Of a stretch of DNA of 47,957 bases, positions 15,840 through 25,700 are shown piece by piece. The notes beneath the pieces are model-generated. The model was not told the origin of the DNA, did not search any database, and saw only the letters and a list, made by a program, of their open reading frames with translations. Both the position numbers and the translations under genes were made by a program. The stretch comes from JAQGLW01 sp035995725 (GTDB lineage Bacteria > Pseudomonadota > Gammaproteobacteria > Burkholderiales > Burkholderiaceae_D), in NCBI GenBank assembly GCA_035995725.1, contig DASYKE010000071.1, positions 1 to 47,957 on the forward strand, read 5' to 3'. Position 1 is the first letter of the stretch. Every line of letters begins with the position of its first letter.

Positions 15840-15848
15840 TCTGGTAAA
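15840..15848 (+). promoter_or_regulatory. Candidate extended -10 box for tkt
   Basis: TGGTAAAAT is an extended -10 (TGn plus TAAAAT) about 65 bp before the tkt start codon. No convincing -35 hexamer is seen, which is tolerable for an extended -10 promoter. Confidence 0.35.
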
Positions 15849-15912
15849 ATACGAGGCTTTGCAGCAATACGTCTCGAGCCTGCTCCAAGCTGCGTCATTT
15901 ATCCTGATCGCC

Positions 15913-17904
15913 ATGACTTCCATACTCCCAACCGACAAAATGGCCAACGCAATCCGCGCCTTGGCTATGGACGCAGTACAAAAGGCCAATTCCGGGCATC
16001 CCGGCATGCCGATGGGAATGGCAGAAATCGCCGTCGCATTGTGGGCCAGGCATTATCGCCATAATCCTGCCGACCCGCGCTGGATCAACCGCGATCGGTT
16101 CGTGTTATCCAATGGACATGGCTCGATGCTGCATTATGCGCTGCTGCATCTGGCAGGATATGACCTGCCGATGGACGAGATCAAAAATTTTCGCCAATTG
16201 CATTCGAAGACACCGGGTCATCCGGAAGTCGATGTAACGCCCGGCATTGAAACCACCACCGGTCCGCTCGGCCAGGGCTTGACCAATGCGGTTGGGATGG
16301 CGTTGGCTGAAAAATTGCTCGCTGCCGAGTTCAACAAACCCGGCTTCGATATTGTCGATCATTACACCTATGCGTTCGTCGGCGATGGCTGCCTCATGGA
16401 AGGGATTTCGCATGAAGCATGTTCGCTGGCGGGCGCATTGCGCTTGTCCAAACTGATTGCGCTGTATGACGATAATGGCATTTCGATCGACGGCCATGTC
16501 GAGGGCTGGTTCCGCGACGATACGCCGAAACGTTTCGAAGCCTATGGCTGGAACGTGATTCGCAGTGTCGACGGCCACAATGTCGATGCCGTCGACGCAG
16601 CAATCAAGGCGGCCAAGCAGTCCGACAGGCCAACCCTGATCTGCTGCAAAACGGTCATCGGCAAAGGCGCGCCCAATATGCAAGGCACCGACAAGGTGCA
16701 CGGCGCTGCATTGGGCGACAAGGAAATCGCTGCTGCCCGCGAAACATTGAACTGGACTTCCGCGCCGTTTGACATTCCTGCCGATGTGTACGCCGCATGG
16801 GATGCCAAAGCGCAAGGCCGGGCCATGCAAGGCGAATGGGAGGCGTTGCTCAACGCTTACAGTGAACGCTATCCGCAACAAGCGGGTGAGCTGTTGCGGC
16901 GAATGAACGGCGAATTGCCGGGCAATTTCAACCAGGCGGTTAAAACCTATATCGGCAACTGCGCCGAGAAAAGGGAAACCATCGCTACCCGCAAGGCCAG
17001 TCAGAACGCGATTCAGGCCTTGGCGCCGATATTGCCGGAATTCCTCGGCGGTTCCGCCGACTTGACCAGCTCGAATCTGACCAACTGGAAGGAATGCGTG
17101 GCAGTGCGCGCCGATCAGCCGGGCAACCATATCAATTACGGAGTGCGCGAATTCGGCATGAGCGCGGTCATGAACGGCATTGCGCTGCACGGCGGTTATA
17201 TTCCGTTCGGCGCTACCTTCCTCACGTTCTCCGACTACAGCCGCAATGCGCTGCGGATGGCGGCGCTGATGAAAATTCGTTCGATCTTCGTGTTCACGCA
17301 CGATTCGATCGGCCTGGGCGAAGATGGGCCGACCCATCAATCGGTGGAACATGTGTCGAGTCTGCGCCTGATCCCGAATCTGGATAACTGGCGTCCGTGC
17401 GACACGGTGGAATCCGCCGTCGCATGGGAGCAGGCGATCAAACGGCGGAACGGCCCGACCACCCTGATTTTTTCGCGCCAGAATTTGCCGTACCAAGAGC
17501 GCACAGCGGAACAGATTGCCAACGTTCACCGTGGCGGCTATGTGCTGAAAGATGCCGCCGGTGCGAAGGCGATTCTGATTGCGACCGGTTCCGAGGTTGA
17601 TCTCGCGGTCAAGGCTGCGGACGAACTCGCCAGGCAAGGCATGCCGGTGCGCGTGGTCTCGATGCCGTCCACCGATGTATTTGATCGCCAGGACGCCGCA
17701 TATAAAGCAGGCGTTTTGCCGAAGGGTTTGCCGCGCGTTGCGGTGGAAGCCGGTGTCACCGACTTCTGGTACAAGTACGTGGGCCTGGAAGGCGCGGTCG
17801 TCGGCATCGATACCTTCGGCGAATCGGCACCGGCGGGCGTGCTGTTCAAGCATTTCGGGTTTACGACCGAGAAAGTCGTCGCCGCGGTGAAATCGATAGT
17901 TTAG
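15913..17904 (+). CDS. tktA: Transketolase
   Basis: Thiamine-diphosphate enzyme that moves two-carbon ketol units between pentose-phosphate and glycolytic sugars. From ATG at 15913 it has 663 aa, standard for bacterial TktA, starting MTSILPTDKMANAIRALAMD; an upstream in-frame ATG at 15859 would add 18 non-family residues. Motifs include KANSGHPGMPMGMAEIA, GPLGQGLTNAVGMA and the ThDP/Mg motif GDGCLMEGISHEA. The second half has GVREFGMSAVMNGIALHGG, FTHDSIGLGEDGPTHQ and SFGADFG-like FGESAPAG. It precedes gap in the same direction, fitting a pentose-phosphate/Calvin-type tkt-gap pairing. A 165-bp gap with a repeat cluster separates them. Confidence 0.97.
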   Translation: MTSILPTDKMANAIRALAMDAVQKANSGHPGMPMGMAEIAVALWARHYRHNPADPRWINRDRFVLSNGHGSMLHYALLHLAGYDLPMDEIKNFRQLHSKTPGHPEVDVTPGIETTTGPLGQGLTNAVGMALAEKLLAAEFNKPGFDIVDHYTYAFVGDGCLMEGISHEACSLAGALRLSKLIALYDDNGISIDGHVEGWFRDDTPKRFEAYGWNVIRSVDGHNVDAVDAAIKAAKQSDRPTLICCKTVIGKGAPNMQGTDKVHGAALGDKEIAAARETLNWTSAPFDIPADVYAAWDAKAQGRAMQGEWEALLNAYSERYPQQAGELLRRMNGELPGNFNQAVKTYIGNCAEKRETIATRKASQNAIQALAPILPEFLGGSADLTSSNLTNWKECVAVRADQPGNHINYGVREFGMSAVMNGIALHGGYIPFGATFLTFSDYSRNALRMAALMKIRSIFVFTHDSIGLGEDGPTHQSVEHVSSLRLIPNLDNWRPCDTVESAVAWEQAIKRRNGPTTLIFSRQNLPYQERTAEQIANVHRGGYVLKDAAGAKAILIATGSEVDLAVKAADELARQGMPVRVVSMPSTDVFDRQDAAYKAGVLPKGLPRVAVEAGVTDFWYKYVGLEGAVVGIDTFGESAPAGVLFKHFGFTTEKVVAAVKSIV

Positions 17905-18029
17905 TTATTGCGGGACAGAGCAGCCATAACATTGCGGGACAGAGTTTGTGAGGCGCCGTAGCGCGCCGAATTATCTCGATCCTTGGAAGGGGCTCTGTCC
18001 CCAACATATTAGAAAGGGACTCTGTCCCC
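17905..18029. repeat. Dispersed inverted-repeat cluster between tkt and gap
   Basis: GGGACAGAG occurs at 17912-17920 and 17936-17944; its complement CTCTGTCCC occurs at 17993-18001 and 18020-18028. The flanks repeat too: TTATTGCGGGACAGAG and CATTGCGGGACAGAG on the left, GGGGCTCTGTCCCCAA and GGGACTCTGTCCCCAA on the right. A related copy lies at 8977-9020. The arms can fold into nested stem-loops in the tkt-gap transcript. It resembles REP/MITE-type elements with a GACAGAG core; no transposase gene is present here. Confidence 0.75.
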
Positions 18030-18069
18030 AAAAAATTAGCAGAGAATTATTTTCGTTCAGGAGAAAACC

Positions 18070-19080
18070 ATGACCATCAAGGTAGCAATCAACGGCTACG
18101 GCCGCATCGGCCGCAATATCCTGCGCGCCCATTACGAAGGCGGCAAAAAGAATGACATCCAGATCGTCGCGATCAATGATCTGGGCGACGCAAAGTCCAA
18201 TGCCCACCTGACCCGCTACGACACCGCCCATGGAAAGTTTCCCGGCACCGTCACGGTCGATGGCGACAACATGATTGTCAATGGCGACAAGATCCGCGTA
18301 TTTGCGCAGCGCAATCCGGCCGATATCCCCTGGCGCGAACTGGGTGTCGACGTAGTGCTCGAATGCACCGGTTTTTTCACCACCAAGGAAAAGGCATCGG
18401 CCCACCTGAAGGGCGGCGCCAAGAAAGTCATTATTTCCGCACCCGGCGGCAAGGATGTCGATGCGACCATCGTCTATGGCGTCAATCACAAGGTATTGAA
18501 GGCGTCGGATACGGTTATTTCCAACGCGTCGTGTACCACTAATTGTCTGGCACCCCTAGTCAAGCCGCTGCATGACCAGATCGGCCTGGTCAACGGCTTG
18601 ATGACCACGGTCCATGCATACACCAATGACCAGGTATTGACCGACGTGATGCATGAAGACCTGCGCCGCGCCCGTTCCGCCACCCAGTCGATGATTCCGA
18701 CCAAGACCGGTGCCGCCGCCGCCGTGGGCCTCGTGTTGCCGGAATTGAACGGCAAGCTCGACGGTTTTGCGATCCGGGTGCCGATCATCAATGTGTCGAT
18801 CGTGGACCTGTCGTTCATCGCTGCGCGCGATACCGACACGGAAGAAGTCAACGCGATCATGAAGAAAGCGTCCGAAGGATCGTTGAAAGGAATTCTGACT
18901 TATCAGACCGAGCCGCTGGTATCGATCGATTTCAACCACAATCCGGCGTCGAGCAATTTCGACTCGACTCTGACCAAGGTCTCGGGCCGGCTGGTGAAAG
19001 TCTCTTCATGGTATGACAATGAATGGGGATTCTCCAACCGCATGCTGGATACCACGGTTGCGCTGATGTCGGCCAAGTAA
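18070..19080 (+). CDS. gapA: Glyceraldehyde-3-phosphate dehydrogenase
   Basis: Phosphorylating type I GAPDH of glycolysis/gluconeogenesis. The 336-aa protein begins MTIKVAINGYGRIGRNILRA with the NAD-binding GxGxxG. The catalytic Cys lies in VISNASCTTNCLAPL and the catalytic His in TTVHAYTNDQ. SYDNEWGFS-type SSWYDNEWGFSNRML closes the protein. The ATG at 18070 has an AGGAGAAAA ribosome site. A hairpin follows the stop codon, so gap probably ends a tkt-gap unit or is a unit of its own, with the repeat cluster in the leader. Confidence 0.97.
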   Translation: MTIKVAINGYGRIGRNILRAHYEGGKKNDIQIVAINDLGDAKSNAHLTRYDTAHGKFPGTVTVDGDNMIVNGDKIRVFAQRNPADIPWRELGVDVVLECTGFFTTKEKASAHLKGGAKKVIISAPGGKDVDATIVYGVNHKVLKASDTVISNASCTTNCLAPLVKPLHDQIGLVNGLMTTVHAYTNDQVLTDVMHEDLRRARSATQSMIPTKTGAAAAVGLVLPELNGKLDGFAIRVPIINVSIVDLSFIAARDTDTEEVNAIMKKASEGSLKGILTYQTEPLVSIDFNHNPASSNFDSTLTKVSGRLVKVSSWYDNEWGFSNRMLDTTVALMSAK

Positions 19081-19097
19081 CCGGCGCGGACACAGGA

Positions 19098-19122
19098 AAA
19101 ACGTCCCTGGTTGGGACGTTTT
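19098..19122 (+). terminator. Terminator hairpin after gap
   Basis: AAAACGTCCC (19098-19107), loop TGGTT, GGGACGTTTT (19113-19122). The stem is 10 bp and its lower part is A:T, ending in four T. It lies 17 bp after the gap stop and may act in both directions. Confidence 0.75.
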
Positions 19123-19158
19123 GCTATAGTAGTCACTTCGATTGTGGCGGAGCGCATT

Positions 19159-19839
19159 TTGCTAAAGCTCAAAAAACTGATTGCACGGAATAAAGGTTTT
19201 CTGTTCTTCCTGTTCGGCATGATCATGGTGCGCAGTGCGATTGCCGACTGGTACGGCGTACCGTCGAGCTCGATGTATCCGACTCTGCTGATCGGTGACC
19301 GTATCGTATCCGATCGACTGGCCTACGATGTCAAAATCCCGTTTACCGATTTGATCGTAAAACATATTGCCGATCCGCAACGCGGGGATATCGTGACCTT
19401 TACCTCGCCGGAGGATGGCACTCGCCTGGTCAAACGCTTGATCGGTTTGCCGGGCGACGTGATCGAAATGCGTAACGAGCAATTGGTTATCAACGGCGTT
19501 CGGGCATCCTATGCACCTGTTGCCGGAGAGATCGCAGCGCGCCTGTCGCCTGGCTACCAGGGAAAACAACTGGTACTGGAAGAACAACTTTTAGGTCGGC
19601 AACGGCCCATCATCGTGATGCCGCAACAACCGGCGATGCGTTCATTCGGCCCCGTAACGGTGCCGGAGGGTCAATACCTGATGCTGGGGGACAACCGCGA
19701 TAACAGCAAGGATTCCAGATACATCGGGTTCGTCAAGCGGGAATTGCTCACGGGGCAGGTCAAGCGTGTGATGTTTTCTCTCGATACTAACAAGTTTTAT
19801 TTACCGAGGTTGGAGCGGTTTGGAGCGGCGCTGCTTTAG
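19159..19839 (+). CDS. lepB: Signal peptidase I (small LepB paralogue)
   Basis: Membrane-anchored serine/lysine protease that removes signal peptides. One N-terminal hydrophobic segment (GFLFFLFGMIMVRSAIADW) is followed by the catalytic Ser region VPSSSMYPTLLIGD, the general-base Lys in RLVKRLIGLPGDVIEM, and box E GDNRDNSKDSRYIGF. At about 226 aa it is shorter than the usual proteobacterial LepB with two membrane segments. It is not next to lepA or rnc, so it is probably a second copy. I place the start at TTG 19159, which has GGAG about 7 bp upstream; GTG at 19144 is the alternative. Convergent with glnE. Confidence 0.88.
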   Translation: MLKLKKLIARNKGFLFFLFGMIMVRSAIADWYGVPSSSMYPTLLIGDRIVSDRLAYDVKIPFTDLIVKHIADPQRGDIVTFTSPEDGTRLVKRLIGLPGDVIEMRNEQLVINGVRASYAPVAGEIAARLSPGYQGKQLVLEEQLLGRQRPIIVMPQQPAMRSFGPVTVPEGQYLMLGDNRDNSKDSRYIGFVKRELLTGQVKRVMFSLDTNKFYLPRLERFGAALL

Positions 19840-19877
19840 CAAGTGGCGGGCATGCTGTGTTTTTGATGCAATCGTGG

Positions 19878-22589
19878 TCAGCCAAAAATTTCTGTCCATT
19901 GCCGTTTTACCTCCGCGACTTCGTTCGTTACCCGTTCCATCTCAACTCGCGCCCGTTCTTCTCCCTGCAATCTGATCTGGTGCTGCATTTTGCGAAACGT
20001 ACGGTACGCATTCGCCACAGTGCCCGCCAATCCCGGCTCGATCAACCCCAGTTCCCCACATAATTTCAGTAATGCGATATTGCCGATGTCCGCCGTCAAT
20101 TGCGGATGCCGGGCGGCGTGGCGCAGCACCAGAAACTGCACGATAAATTCGATATCGATCATGCCGCCCGCGTCATGCTTGAGATCGAATAGCTGTGAGC
20201 GATTCGGATGCGCATCATGCATTTTTTTACGCATCGATAAAACTTCCTGCTTTAATGTTGCCTCGTCACGCGGCTGACGCAAGACTGTTTCCCGAATCTT
20301 TTCAAACCATGTGCCGATGGCCGCATCTCCGGCGCAGAAACGGGCGCGCGTCAGTGCCTGGTGTTCCCACAGCCATGCCGATTCGGTCTGGTACTTTTCA
20401 AATGCGGAAACAGGCGATACCATCAAGCCGCTGGCCCCATCCGGACGTAGCGCGACGTCGATATCGAACAGGATACCGGCCGAGGTATGGCTGGTCATCC
20501 AGGTGATGAAGCGCTGCGCCAGCTTCGCATAGAGCATCGGCGCATCGGGATGATCGTCGTCATATAAAAAAACCACATCGAGATCGGATGCATAGCCGAG
20601 TTCCTTGCCGCCGAGTTTGCCGTAGGCGACTACGGCAAATTTCGGCACATCCCGATGCCGGTTCGGAATGGTTTGCCAGGCGGCCTGCATGGTGACTGCA
20701 ACCAGCACGTCGGCCAATGCCGACAAATGATCGGCCAGCCGTTCGACAGTCAGATCGCCTTCCAGATCGTGTGCCAATAGCCGCAGCAATTGCGCATGAT
20801 GCAGCTCGCGCAGCACATCCATCTGGCGCTCCGTGTCACCGGGTATTGCATCAAGCTGGCGCCGGCACTCCTGCGCGAAGGCAGGCCAGTCGGGCGTTGC
20901 CTTGAGCGTATTGTCGTCTAATAATTCATCCAGCAGAAGCGGGTGACGGGTAAGGTATTTCGCGGCCCAGTCGCTGGCCTCGATCATGCGAATTACCCGC
21001 CCCAGCGCATGCGGGTATTCGGTAAGGAGCGACAGGTAGGCGGCGCGGCGAGCAATCGCTTCAAAGAAATCCAGCAACCGGCCAAGTGTTGCCGAACGCG
21101 CTTCGGTAATCTCTGAAATGATCGGCAAAGCGGCCGTAACCAGCGCTACCAGCTTGTTGCGGCTGGATTCCGGTAACGTTTGCAGCCGCGGGGATTGCCA
21201 TGTCGACACTAAACGTTTCGCCGTCGCCGGCGCATCATCGAAATTCAGTGCAGTCAGATGCTTTTCAATCGCTTCCCGGTTATCTGTGGCAAGCAGCGTT
21301 GCGTAAATTTCCGGATCGGCGGGCGAATCAGGATTGGCAGGCTGGCCGTTTTTCTTGTCGCTGAAAATGGCGTCGAATTGCGCAGCAACCAGCGCCCTAT
21401 GCGATTCCAGCGCACTCAACAGCGACGTTGCATCGGAAAATCCCATCATTTGCGCGATCGTCAGACGGTCGGCTTCAGTGGCCGGCAGACTATGGGTTTG
21501 CGCATCGTCCAGATACTGCAGGCGATGTTCAAGATTGCGCAGGAAGGTATAAGCTGCCAGCAGTTGCTCGACAACTTCGTGGCTCAACAGCCGTTTTTCC
21601 GCCAAGATGCGCAGCGTCGTGCGCGTGGAGCGGTCGCGCAATGCGGCATCGCGACCGCCGCGGATCAGCTGGAACACCTGCGCCAGGAATTCGATTTCGC
21701 GAATTCCCCCGCGTCCCAGCTTCACGTTGTTGCTGCGGTCGGGATGGCGCGTCTCCTGGCGCGTCACTTCGGCGCGGATCTGCGCGTGCATGTTGCGCAG
21801 CGCGTCAATCGAACCGTAATCGAGATAGCGTCGATAGACGAATGGCCGGACGATGCTTTCCAGCGCGGCGATGTCGGCTTCGTTTCCGGTCACGGCGCGG
21901 GCCTTGACCCATGCATAGCGCTCCCACTCCCGGCCCTGCACCACCAGATACTCTTCAACCATGCCGAAGCTCGCCACCAGCGGACCGGACGCGCCGTTCG
22001 GCCGCAATGCCATGTCGACCCGAAAGGTGAAACCGTCTTCCGCGATTGCCGACAGATCACTGATCAGTTTTTTGCCGAATCGCGTGAAGAATTCATGGTT
22101 CGACAGCGACCGCTGGTCCGGCGACGTCGTCTGTGTTTCGCCGTCTTCCGGATAGACAAAAATGAGATCGATATCGGATGACACATTGAGCTCGCCGCCG
22201 CCGAGTTTGCCCATGCCCAGTACAATGAGTTCCTGCGGGTTGCCCGACTCTTCGCCGATTGGCGTGCCGTGCAGGGCGATCATGTCGCCGGCGACAGCGG
22301 CAACGTGTGTCTGTATCGCAAAATCCGCGAATGCGGACATGGTCCCGACCACTTCGGCCAAATCGGCACGGCCGTCCAGATCGCGCGTTATCAGCGTCGC
22401 GACGACCAAGTTGCGCAGGCGACGCATTGCGCGAGGCAAAGGTATCCCTGCACCTGTTTCATTTTGTAAAAGTTGAGCGAAAATCGTCCGGTTCAACGAT
22501 AATCCGGCAAGATCGGCCACCAAGTCGGCGCGTGCGGCATCAGCGCTTATCCAACGCATGTAGAACCGCGAGGCAATATTGCAGGTCAA
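19878..22589 (-). CDS. glnE: Bifunctional glutamine synthetase adenylyltransferase/adenylyl-removing enzyme
   Basis: GlnE adenylylates and deadenylylates glutamine synthetase in response to PII state, controlling nitrogen assimilation. The 903-aa frame has both nucleotidyltransferase domains. The N-terminal (adenylyl-removing) domain has GKLGGGELNVSSDIDLIFVY near residues 130-150, and the C-terminal (adenylylating) domain has GKLGGKELGYASDLDVVFLY. Each carries the DxD pair. The only conventional start compatible with the full N-terminus is TTG at 22589; ATG at 22559 would trim ten residues. No good ribosome site is seen before either. Divergent from yhdP, convergent with lepB. Confidence 0.95.
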   Translation of the reverse strand: MTCNIASRFYMRWISADAARADLVADLAGLSLNRTIFAQLLQNETGAGIPLPRAMRRLRNLVVATLITRDLDGRADLAEVVGTMSAFADFAIQTHVAAVAGDMIALHGTPIGEESGNPQELIVLGMGKLGGGELNVSSDIDLIFVYPEDGETQTTSPDQRSLSNHEFFTRFGKKLISDLSAIAEDGFTFRVDMALRPNGASGPLVASFGMVEEYLVVQGREWERYAWVKARAVTGNEADIAALESIVRPFVYRRYLDYGSIDALRNMHAQIRAEVTRQETRHPDRSNNVKLGRGGIREIEFLAQVFQLIRGGRDAALRDRSTRTTLRILAEKRLLSHEVVEQLLAAYTFLRNLEHRLQYLDDAQTHSLPATEADRLTIAQMMGFSDATSLLSALESHRALVAAQFDAIFSDKKNGQPANPDSPADPEIYATLLATDNREAIEKHLTALNFDDAPATAKRLVSTWQSPRLQTLPESSRNKLVALVTAALPIISEITEARSATLGRLLDFFEAIARRAAYLSLLTEYPHALGRVIRMIEASDWAAKYLTRHPLLLDELLDDNTLKATPDWPAFAQECRRQLDAIPGDTERQMDVLRELHHAQLLRLLAHDLEGDLTVERLADHLSALADVLVAVTMQAAWQTIPNRHRDVPKFAVVAYGKLGGKELGYASDLDVVFLYDDDHPDAPMLYAKLAQRFITWMTSHTSAGILFDIDVALRPDGASGLMVSPVSAFEKYQTESAWLWEHQALTRARFCAGDAAIGTWFEKIRETVLRQPRDEATLKQEVLSMRKKMHDAHPNRSQLFDLKHDAGGMIDIEFIVQFLVLRHAARHPQLTADIGNIALLKLCGELGLIEPGLAGTVANAYRTFRKMQHQIRLQGEERARVEMERVTNEVAEVKRQWTEIFG

Positions 22590-22742
22590 AGGAAATTGGA
22601 CACAAATGAAAAAAGGGTATTTTAGGCTTTTTCAGTTACCCTCGGCGCCAAGATGTCGATATTTATGCGAAGAATGGCATTGTTGATTGTCATTAATTCA
22701 TTTTTTATTTCACGCCGGATCATGCATTTACCCTTCTGATTG

Positions 22743-25700
22743 ATGTCCAACGACCAATACCGTTCAGGCCAGGCAAGGAGGCGCCTCGCCATATGTTGGC
22801 TTGCTATTCAGCAATGTTACCGCATTGCCGATAACGCTACCCGCCATGTGCTCAGCGCTATGCTGGCATGCGTGGTGATTGCCTATTTCATTTTTTGTAC
22901 GTTGTTTTTAACATTGCGCTACGCGGTGCTGCCCAATATAGACCATTACAAAGTCGATATTGAGCGAATGGCCAGCGATGCGATCGGCGAGCCGGTGTCG
23001 ATTGCCACGATTCATGCGTCGTGGCGCGGATTGAGACCGCATTTAATGCTGAATAATGTCGTGATATACAACAAGGCCGGCGAACAGCAACTGAGTTTGC
23101 CGAAGGTCTCGACGACATTATCGTGGTGGTCGGTGGTGGTTGCCGACCTGCGGTTCCATACGCTGGAAATCGACCGTCCGGATGTGGACATTGAACGTGA
23201 TGTACAAGGCAATTTTGTCATTGCAGGCATTTTGCTGGATCCGCATAAAAAAAGTGATGGCGGACAAGGCGCCGACTGGATTTTGTCGCAGCGGGAAATT
23301 GTCATCCGCAACGGGGTGGTGCGCTGGAACGACACGATGCGCGGCGCGCCCACACTTGTTTTGACTGATGTCGATTTTACCTTGCACAATCAAGGCAGGC
23401 GTCATCAGTTCGCACTCAACGCAACACCCCCATCGACATTTGCCGCTCCAATCGACGTGCGGGCCGATTTCGATCATCCGCACTTTGCACGGAAAATTTC
23501 CGACATCACTTTATGGGAAGGCACTTTGTATGCCGATTGGCGCAATACCGATCTGGCAGTCTGGAAAGACTATTTCGATTATCCGTTCGAGGTGCAGAAA
23601 GGAAAAGGATCGATTCGCGCGTGGCTGACTTTCGATCGGGCAAGGGTGGCGGACTTCACTGCGGATTTGACATTGTCCAACGTATCAACCCGTTTGCATA
23701 AGGATTTGCAGCCATTGGACCTGGTGCAGGTGAGCGGACGCGTATCGGCGAGTGAGGAGTTGGGTCCGGAACCGAAGGATGGCATGTTCTCATTTGGCGA
23801 GCAAGGTCATGCGGTCGCGTTGACGGATTTTTCGATGGAGACCAGTAACGGGCTGAAGCTGCCGAAGACAACGATCAGCCAGACATTTGTGCCGGCTACC
23901 AAAAGTCGGCCCGAAAAGAATGAAGTCACCGCAACCATGCTCGATCTGCATACGCTGGCAAACTTTGTCGGACATCTTCCGCTGTCGGCGGGGCAGCGCC
24001 AGATGCTGACCGATTTTGCTCCGCGCGGGCAACTGAAAGATTTTTCAGCCAAATGGCAGGGTAGCTATCCCGACCTGTCGTCCTATCACATCAAGGGTCA
24101 ATTCACCGGTCTGACCGTGAATGCCCAAGCGCCGCGTCCGGCCAGCCCGAAAAGTGGACAGGTGCCGGCACGAGCGGCAGTGCCGGGCATACCGGGTTTC
24201 GACAATTTGACCGGGCGTGTCGACGCGAGCGATAAAGGCGGCACTATCAATCTTGCGTCCGAGAAGGTCGTATTGCATTTGCCGGGTTACTTCGCCGATC
24301 CCGTAATGCCTTTCGACCGCTTGAATATGCAGGCAAAGTGGGGTCCGCAGGACAAGAACAAGCTTCTCGTTCAGATCGACAGTATGGATTTCGTGCAGGA
24401 TGGTGTGATCGGATCGCTGTCCGGCAAGCATGTGATGCCGCTGGGAGGACCAACAGCCAAAGCGCCGGGAACGATCGACTTGACCGCGAAAATATCGGAA
24501 TTTGATGTCAAGAAAATTGGCCGCTATCTGCCGTTGCATACGCCGGATCCGCTGCGCAACTGGCTGACCGGCGCGCTGCAAGAGGGTCAGGCGCAGGATG
24601 TCGCGGTCGTCATCAAAGGTGAACTGGCGAATTTTCCGTTCCATACCGACAAGCCGATGGGCAAACCCAAGGGACAATTTACCGTGAGCGGCAAGATTGA
24701 CAATGGCAAATTGAATTACACGCCCGGGATTCTCGCCAAAGATGAAAAATCGCCGCTCTGGCCGTTGTTGGAAAGGATCAAGGGAAGCTTTACCATCGAT
24801 CGCACACGCCTGGAAATCAAGGCTGAGAGCGCAAGTACGCACGGGGTCGCGTTGTCGAATGTAAAGGCAGTCATCCCGGATCTGTTGTCGGCCGACACGC
24901 TGCTCGACATTAATGGCAATGCCGAAGGAAAGCTGCAGGATTTTGTCGGTTTCACCAACAATAGCCCGGTATCCGATTGGATTGGGCACTTTACCGAAGA
25001 GACCAAAGCCAGCGGCGATGCGACGTTATTGCTGAAATTTCAGTTGCCGCTGGCGCGGATGTCGGAAGCCAAAGTGCAGGGAACGCTGCGCTTCGCCGGC
25101 AATGACGTGACGCTGCAAAATGGCATGCCACCGATGTTACAGGCGCGCGGAGAACTGGAGTTTCACGAAAAGGGCTTGAATTTAAACGGCATCAGGGCAA
25201 GTTTCCTGGGCGGTCCGATTGCGGCATCCGGCGGCACCCAGCGTGACGGCAGCATAGCGATCAAGGTTGACGGTAGCTTGTCTTCCGAGGGATTGCGAAA
25301 AACATATCCGGCGCCGGCAACGCAGCGGCTATTGCAGCATATCACCGGCAGTACGCGTTATAGCGCGTCGATTGGCATAAAAAAGAAGGGTCCTGAAATC
25401 GTGGTTGAATCGAGTCTGCAAGGCATGGCGCTCGATTTTCCCGCACCGTTGAACAAGACTGCCCATGAGAGGTTGCCGCTCAAATTTGAAATGGCAGGAT
25501 TGCCGTCGGACGATGCGACAATGGTACGTGACGAAGTCAAATTATCGCTCGGGTCCGCTATAGTCACACGCTATTTGCGTCAGAAATCGCTTGAGAAAAA
25601 TGCCTACTGGCGTGTCGTGCAGGGCGGCATTGGCGTCAATGTGCCGGCGCCGCAACCGGACAACGGCCTGATTGCCAGCGTCAACCTGAAATCCCTCGAT

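Noticed and set aside
16105..17853. 582-codon open frame on the minus strand
   Set aside because: Lies fully antisense to tkt, whose protein is unmistakable; composition is Arg/His-rich and family-less, typical of a shadow frame in GC-rich coding DNA.
17905..18029. Possible CRISPR array from repeated GGGACAGAG units
   Set aside because: Repeats are short, in both orientations and irregularly spaced; no cas genes. A dispersed palindromic element explains it better.
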